Origin: Physocladia obscura | Lineage: Eukaryota; Chytridiomycota; Chytridiomycetes; Chytridiales; Chytriomycetaceae | Reading direction: 5' to 3' | Assembly: GCA_027596945.1 (NCBI GenBank) | Contig: JADGJH010000183.1 | Location: 1-26,295, forward strand | DNA: 26,295 nt | In this document: one piece after another, positions 22,101 to 26,295 of the stretch | Layout of the letters: each line of letters starts with the position of its first letter | Numbering within the stretch: position 1 is the first letter of the stretch | Translations under genes and position numbers: made by a program | The notes under the pieces: generated by a model | What the model saw: the letters and a program-made list of their open reading frames with translations, nothing else | Databases searched by the model: none | Told to the model about the DNA's origin: nothing

Positions 22101-22160
22101 CGAAAAGCGACGTTGGAGTTAGTGATGGAGAAACTTCGGAGTTTGAATAGGAAGCATTGA
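19118..22160 (+). CDS. MGM1: Mitochondrial dynamin-like GTPase Mgm1/OPA1
   Basis: Inner-membrane dynamin that fuses mitochondrial inner membranes and shapes cristae. Five exons: 19118-19306, 19432-19540, 19622-20323, 20376-21401, 21460-22160; 908 aa (yeast 902). Two in-frame starts exist: 19118, or 19166 (892 aa), whose MSSQRLFGPSVSSGQRILRL is Arg/Ser-rich and looks like a matrix-targeting presequence. A hydrophobic segment at about 72-94 (FAIVRYGLGALGIGAGAAG) is the inner-membrane anchor. A Pro/Ala-rich linker follows. GTPase: G1 GSQSSGKSS (244-252), Thr of NMVTRRPIE, G3 DLPG (362-365), G4 TKMD (430-433). Middle/GED region: LGALRSRQC, NKSCCPEALLEVLADKLTYTA, LLNEFFFQLPRE, VRKHLEVQERK. Exon 3 5' part is clearly GC-rich. 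Confidence 0.97.
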
Positions 22161-22443
22161 ATTGGTCCCTTTTTTTTTGTTTTCATATTCTTTGTTCCTC
22201 CCATTCGCACTTCTTTTTATATCTTTGCCGTTGTCTTCGGAATATAAGTAGAAAAAAAGTTGTTTTTCAAAATTTGATTGAAAGTTTAGAAAGTACTAAG
22301 TATATTAGCACCAAATATCAGGGTCAAAACTGATTTTTTGGAAATTTGAAAATATTTCGTCATTTCGTTTGTAATATCAGCAGGGATTTCTGGGTGAGAG
22401 TAATTAAATTTATTTTGCTCTGATAGTCATTCGATTATCCATG
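22161..22443. other. Convergent spacer between MGM1 and PFD1
   Basis: 283 bp of AT-rich sequence with no gene. TTTATT at 22409-22414 is an AATAAA on the minus strand, 30 nt past the PFD1 stop codon. Confidence 0.5.
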
Positions 22444-23109
22444 TCACATCATGCGTCTTTGTAAAAGCTCTGTCAATCCACGCTCCAAATCCTTGATATC
22501 GCGTTCGAGTTTTTCGCCAGCGCGTGAGAGAGCTTTGTTTTCTTTTGCAGCTTCGTCAGACTTTTGCTGCAGCAATTGAGTGAGATTTGTCAAATCTTGT
22601 CGTAAAAACCTGGTATATTTTTATTTTTAGTTTAATATATATTCAGTTTATACGAAATAGAAACAAAAAAATTTGTGGGAGAGAGTCAGAAATATAATAG
22701 ACGTCTAGCAAATAACGGAAAAAGAAAAGATAAAACTGCAAATGGTTTGGTTTTTTTACATTTTGCCGACAGACTTGTAAGCAATCGTGTTGGGAGGGTA
22801 CTGGGAGAGTTCCTTTGCAGCGAGTTCGCTAATCTTTCGGTCGCGCTCTTTGGCGTTGATTTGCGCTCGAACTGTGGCCAGTTGTCTCGATGTGTTTTGA
22901 TGTTTGGTCTGGGTTTCAATGAAAGCCTGCCAAATTGAACAGTTGCAACAAAGGAGAGTTTATCAATCAGCAGCAGAAAAAACAAACAGACACACACACA
23001 CACATAGACACAAGAATTTGCAATACGCGCAAGTATCGATGGAATCTGATCGTTCCAAAATCGGCAACCACAAACATACCTTCTTGAGCGAATCGTCTGC
23101 AGAGGACAT
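22444..23109 (-). CDS. PFD1: Prefoldin subunit 1
   Basis: Beta-type subunit of the hexameric prefoldin chaperone, which hands nascent actin and tubulin to the CCT chaperonin. Three exons: 23109-23080, 22926-22760, 22609-22444; 120 aa (human PFDN1 122). The order is a long coiled-coil helix (SSADDSLKKAFIETQTKHQT...), a short beta-hairpin region with NTIAYKSVGKMF, equivalent to the VGRMF-type motif of PFDN1, and a second coiled-coil helix (SDEAAKENKALSRAGEKLER). YKSVGKMF is restored exactly across intron 22610-22759. Introns of 153 and 150 nt are longer than typical here; the first holds a CA repeat. Only 36 bp separate its ATG from that of the divergent LAMTOR4-like gene. Confidence 0.9.
22990..23004. 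repeat. CA dinucleotide microsatellite in PFD1 intron 1
   Basis: Fifteen bases of alternating A and C (GT on the coding strand) inside the intron. Confidence 0.85.
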
Positions 23110-23145
23110 GTTCTTTTCACAACAAAAAACAAATCAACAAAAAAT
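23110..23145. promoter_or_regulatory. 36-bp divergent spacer PFD1 / LAMTOR4-like
   Basis: Only 36 bp, mostly A and C on the plus strand, separate two head-to-head ATGs. The core promoters or leaders must be very short or must overlap the neighbouring coding sequence. Confidence 0.55.
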
Positions 23146-23709
23146 ATGGCCAAAGTCACAACATTAAACAGCATTGAAAACGACCTGGCGCAGCTCCGAC
23201 AAGCGGCGCTCAGCAATAGCAACACCAACAACGGCACGCTCGTTCTGGATGCAGCAACAGGCGGAGTTATTGCGGTGCGTAGACAAAGACGTTTTTTTGC
23301 TTTATTTATTATTGTTAACTGATATAGCGTAGAGGTGAAAGACCTGTGTTTTTTTTTTTTTAACTCATACACTTAAATTATGTACAAAATACAGGGAACT
23401 GGTGTATTTGAAGCGGATGGACAGGCGCGCAATGCACTGGCGGCTCAAGCATATGGTATTATTGTTGACGCTCGGCGATTAGCGCGAGCGTCAGCTGCAG
23501 CGGATGACGGCGAAGGCGATGGCGATGGCGACGGGTTTGTGCGTAAACTGGTTGGTGCGTTGCATTTTTATTATTATTTTAATAACCTGATCTTTTTTTA
23601 AAACGTTTGTTTTTGTGAATCTCAATCAGTTCAAACGGGCCCACGCACGCAATTTGTCGTTACAGCTGATGCGCGCTCTGTATTTGTTGCCCTTCAATCA
23701 TCGCAATAA
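23146..23709 (+). CDS. LAMTOR4: LAMTOR4-like Ragulator subunit (roadblock/LC7 fold)
   Basis: Likely the LAMTOR4 (C7orf59) subunit of Ragulator, which anchors Rag GTPases on the lysosome or vacuole for TORC1 control. Exons 23146-23274, 23395-23554, 23630-23709; 122 aa. The pattern GTLVLDAATGGVIA-GTGVF, DGQARNALAAQAYGI, RKLVVQ, TQFVVTADARSVFVALQ follows human LAMTOR4 (GYLVL..GAVLASSG, DEQAASAISELV, FKRLSVV, HTLLVTVSGQRVFVV) in order and spacing; this comparison is from memory. An Asp/Gly insert (DDGEGDGDGDG) sits in the loop before RKLV. The stop codon overlaps AATAAA (23705-23710). Another roadblock-type protein (LAMTOR5, dynein light chain) is possible but fits less well. Confidence 0.65.
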
Positions 23710-23710
23710 A
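23705..23710 (+). terminator. Poly(A) signal overlapping the LAMTOR4-like stop codon
   Basis: AATAAA contains the TAA stop at 23707-23709. Only 85 bp separate this stop from the next start codon on the same strand. Confidence 0.4.
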
Positions 23711-23794
23711 AAACGTCAAACCCCTTCAAATTTTTGCTCATAGAACTGTTTTTTTGTGTTTTTTTATTTTTGTTTTTGTTTTGAAATCAAAGAG

Positions 23795-24331
23795 ATGTCG
23801 CCATCAATCGAACAGTCAAACTATCCGACTTCAAAACCAGAATTCTACGCGCTACTATCGTCCCAAATCGCCGCCGTGATTGATTTCGATCTGCCTCAGT
23901 CCGCGAACTTGGCCAACGTCTCGTCTGTACTATTCTATGCCCTGACTGACGAGCCGGTTGCTCGCAAAATAAACTGGTGCGGATTCTATCTGACTGAAGA
24001 TGCTGCTCCTGCCACAGCCACAAGGCCGCCGCGCATGGTTCTTGGGCCGTTTCAGGGCCGCGTTGCTTGCACTTTGATTCCGTTTGGAAAGGGTGTTTGC
24101 GGAACTGCTGCTTCCGAAAAAAAAACACAGCTAGTTCCAAATGTTCATGAATTCAAAGGTCATATTGCTTGCGACTCTGCATCCGAAAGTGAAATTGTTG
24201 TTCCTATTATTGTTGACGGGTCTGTCAAAGGGGTTTTGGATATTGATTGCTTGGTTCAAAATGGGTTTGATCATGAAGATCAAATTGGCCTTGAAACAAT
24301 TGTTTCTCATGTTGCTCGAATTTTCCAGTAA
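23795..24331 (+). CDS. fRMsr: Free methionine-(R)-sulfoxide reductase (GAF domain)
   Basis: Reduces free L-methionine-R-sulfoxide to methionine, probably with thioredoxin; cytosolic antioxidant repair. Single exon, 178 aa, as expected for yeast-type fRMsr (YKL069W, 180 aa). A GAF domain spans nearly the whole protein: INWCGFYL, LGPFQGRVACTLIPFGKGVCG, NVHEFKGHIACDSAS, EIVVPI, GVLDIDC. The three family cysteines are present at 92, 102 and 126, with the same 10 and 24 spacing as the yeast enzyme, so the protein should be active. I chose the ATG at 23795 because the upstream in-frame extension is T-rich noncoding-like sequence. It is one of the few intronless genes here. AATAAA for this gene (24369-24374) lies inside the end of the convergent PCIF1 gene. 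Confidence 0.95.
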   Translation: MSPSIEQSNYPTSKPEFYALLSSQIAAVIDFDLPQSANLANVSSVLFYALTDEPVARKINWCGFYLTEDAAPATATRPPRMVLGPFQGRVACTLIPFGKGVCGTAASEKKTQLVPNVHEFKGHIACDSASESEIVVPIIVDGSVKGVLDIDCLVQNGFDHEDQIGLETIVSHVARIFQ

Positions 24332-24374
24332 TACTTAAAAGAAAAGGAGAGGTTCTTTTTTTTTTTTTAATAAA
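24332..24374. terminator. Overlapping 3' ends of fRMsr and PCIF1
   Basis: The two convergent stop codons are only 35 bp apart, with a T-rich run between. The fRMsr AATAAA (24369-24374) overlaps the last codons of PCIF1, so the fRMsr transcript must be antisense to the PCIF1 coding end. Confidence 0.5.
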
Positions 24375-26295
24375 TTTCGTTGGTGTCATCCTCATAATTA
24401 TTGTTCGCTCCTTCTTTCTCGCCGTCTTGGTACCTTTCATTACCATTTTCTCCATCTTCATAATCGTCTTTGTCTCCCGAATAACCATTATCATTCCATC
24501 CACCATAATTGTTTCTTCTTCTCTTCTTCTTGCCTTTATAAACACCACCACCACCATCTAGTGTCCCAAATCCGCGACCGGCGCGCATTCTTCGGGCTGC
24601 TTCAGCTTCTGACGGCATAGAAATAAGCATTGCATATCGCAGAATGGCAACTTTAGTTTCGGTCACTGGCCATTTTGTTGTTGCAGCTTTCGTTTGTAAA
24701 AAGAAGAATCCTGTTGGATACGGAGATGGACGATATTTGTCTTGTCTTTGGTGTTGCGCACCATCTTTTTTGAAGTAAATAACAACTCAACACGCAGCAA
24801 AGAAAGAGGAATACCTAAAAACCCGTGATTTCCTGGTGGCAATATAGTCATTGTTTGCAACCACTTTGAGTTCTTCATCAGCGCCCAACAGGTGCATTCT
24901 TCCCATCCGGGGAGTATGACGACAAAAGAAAGTGCTTTTTTGCTCGCTTCAGCTTTTTCCAGCAGTGATTCAACATGAATTGCTGCTTTTTCCATGATTG
25001 GACGAACAAACGGTGGATTAACCTGAATATTTCGTCAAATCGAGAGAGCCAAAATAAACTTCTTACTTCAAACGATCCTTGCATTGGTTTAAAAGAAAAA
25101 AAGTCTCCCAAACTTCCAAAAGCAGCGTCAGTATCCACAAAAGCCGAACAATATCTGCCCCATCTGCAATTCAAAGGCGACGCAAAGCATTCAAAATCGA
25201 CTCCGAATTCACGCTGCAGCACGTTGAACGCGACATTCGGAACCGATGCTTGAAATCCGTGGCCTAGAATCGACTGGTACCTTAACAACAACGTCATCAA
25301 CGCGTTCGAGAAATTCGCGTCAAAGGCTGCTGCTGTCGCTGTTGCTGCGTCACCCTTGCCGTCCTTTTTTTCTCCGGCTTCCTTTTTTTCTGTTTTATTG
25401 CTGTTATTTTTGTTGCCATCGCTGTGTCCCGAAAATCGCGTGTACAGTGCTTCAAGTTTCTTGAAATGTACATGCGTGAGTTTGCAAAACGAGTGTTTGC
25501 CGAACGTGACATCGACGCTGTTGACATGGTACGTTATCGTTACTCTTTGGGCACCAGCCGTCTCGTCCAAATCGTCTTTTTCGTCCTTGCTACTTTTTAT
25601 TTCGTCTGCCGCGTTGGTGCAGTTTTTTCCTGTGGAAATCGGATTTTTCAACTGATTTACGCATGCCGTTGATTCTTTGCCGAGCTGTTTCGTCAGATTT
25701 TTCGCACGTTTTTCCGTCAAACCTGCGCGAACAAGATCTGCGACTAGACCGTCTTCTTTGAAAATGTTGAAAGGTAACAACGCATCGGCTGCGCGTTGTT
25801 TTGTAGTCGCTGATACTCGTGCATTGAACATCCATCGCTCAAACGCTTGAATTGGCGGAGCCATCTGAACATTTATAAAATATTAAAAATAAACGGTAAT
25901 CGTTGCACTTCTTGTTTCCTCTATTAAGCTTCTCTCACCGGCGGATCAAGTTTATGTAAGATAGCTTTGAAAAAACGACGTAATCGACGGTCCATCGCCT
26001 GCCGTCGAGCCTCAAGAGCAACATCAGCAACCGAAACCACACAGCGAGTATTGATCTTTGGCGCATATTTAATAGTCGCGTTTGTGGTGTCAACACTATC
26101 GTCCCAAACGCGCATCAACTGGTCTTCGTCCCGTTTTTCGAGCTCAAGCTGCTTGCGGTCGCTGGTTGTAAGGAGCGGCGAAAACCGATGTCGCTCTGTT
26201 TCCGTGAGCCGCACAATCTGATGCAGACTTGATTCGACAAAATAGTTATTTTCGCGGAACTTTGCTGATGGGTACTGCTCTTTCATTTTCGTGAC
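24367..26295 (-). CDS. PCIF1: PCIF1/CAPAM-like cap m6Am methyltransferase (partial at right edge)
   Basis: Homolog of the enzyme that N6-methylates a 2'-O-methyladenosine next to the mRNA cap. Exons in the window: 26295-25939 (open to the edge), 25864-25067, 25022-24815, 24764-24367; at least 586 aa. The 5' end, where a WW domain would be, lies outside. The helical region includes KFRENNYF and PPIQAFERWMFNARVS. The methyltransferase core includes KLEALYTRF, LLLRYQSILG, FECFASPLNCRWGRYCSAF, DTDAAFGSLGDFFSF, and MQGSFEV-NPPF, with the catalytic NPPF restored at the 25023-25066 splice (bases 25019-25008). Then ALSFVVILPGWEE, HGFL-DGAQH and GFFFLQ..AATTKWP. The C-terminus has a Lys/Arg/Gly tract followed by an acidic, Asn-rich tail. 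A Lys/Asn-rich insert divides the core. The catalytic motif is intact, unlike fly PCIF1. Confidence 0.93.

Noticed and set aside
22686..23372. 228-codon minus-strand open frame
   Set aside because: It runs through the PFD1 introns and across the LAMTOR4-like gene; the spliced PFD1 frame explains the coding signal better.
24663..24836. Unspliced continuation of PCIF1 exon 3 (GFLGIPLSLLRVELL...)
   Set aside because: Splicing out 24765-24814 gives HGFLDGAQH, which aligns with the PCIF1 family, and continues into the FFFLQ..KWP motif in another frame.
1..26295. Prokaryotic features, CRISPR arrays, transposons, tRNA or rRNA genes
   Set aside because: No spaced direct repeats, transposase or integrase motifs, or cloverleaf/rRNA signatures were found; introns in nearly every gene show a eukaryotic nuclear genome.

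Overview
The window is a compact, intron-rich stretch of nuclear DNA from a eukaryote. Short spliceosomal introns (mostly 43-100 nt, GT..AG, often with a CTAAT/CTAAC-like branch site) interrupt nearly every gene. The gene set points to a fungus, most likely an early-diverging zoosporic (chytrid-like) lineage. It has a fungal-type mitochondrial dynamin (Mgm1), a QCR6 hinge protein, a free methionine-R-sulfoxide reductase (absent from animals) and a fungal-style Snf4. It also has genes that most yeasts have lost: a PCIF1/CAPAM cap methyltransferase and a LAMTOR4-like Ragulator subunit. The taxonomic call is inference; no rRNA is present to test it.

Layout: RRN3 (+, 59-3064) converges on two tandem membrane-associated alpha/beta hydrolase paralogs (-, 3216-5060 and 5124-6683). 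These diverge from VPS18 (+, 6831-11006, 19 exons), followed by the AMPK gamma subunit SNF4 (+, 11096-12940, 11 exons). A 1.3-kb AT-rich gap (12941-14223) separates SNF4 from a convergent three-RRM TIA-1/Pub1 protein (-, 14224-15973). A 670-bp divergent spacer leads to QCR6 (+, 16644-17345), which converges on DCN1 (-, 17534-19119). DCN1 starts head-to-head with MGM1 (+, 19118-22160). Then come prefoldin subunit 1 (-, 22444-23109), the LAMTOR4-like gene (+, 23146-23709), free Met-R-sulfoxide reductase (+, 23795-24331) and the 3' part of a PCIF1-like gene (-, 24367 to beyond the right edge).

I rebuilt the exon-intron models by reading splice sites and checking that phases add up and that protein motifs are restored across junctions. 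All complete models give closed frames: RRN3 937 aa, hydrolases 543 and 484 aa, VPS18 1024 aa, SNF4 300 aa, TIA1 379 aa, QCR6 63 aa, DCN1 266 aa, MGM1 908 aa, PFD1 120 aa, LAMTOR4-like 122 aa, fRMsr 178 aa. PCIF1 has at least 586 aa inside the window.

The genes are mostly unlinked housekeeping functions: Pol I initiation, HOPS/CORVET tethering, energy sensing, RNA binding, respiration, cullin neddylation, mitochondrial fusion, chaperoning, nutrient signalling and redox repair. The most notable items are the cap-adenosine methyltransferase, the head-to-head DCN1/MGM1 pair whose ATGs share a CATG, an in-frame stop-free VPS18 intron that would encode a hydrophobic segment if retained, and the tandem hydrolase pair with intron gain or loss. 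No mobile element, tRNA, rRNA or CRISPR array was recognised.
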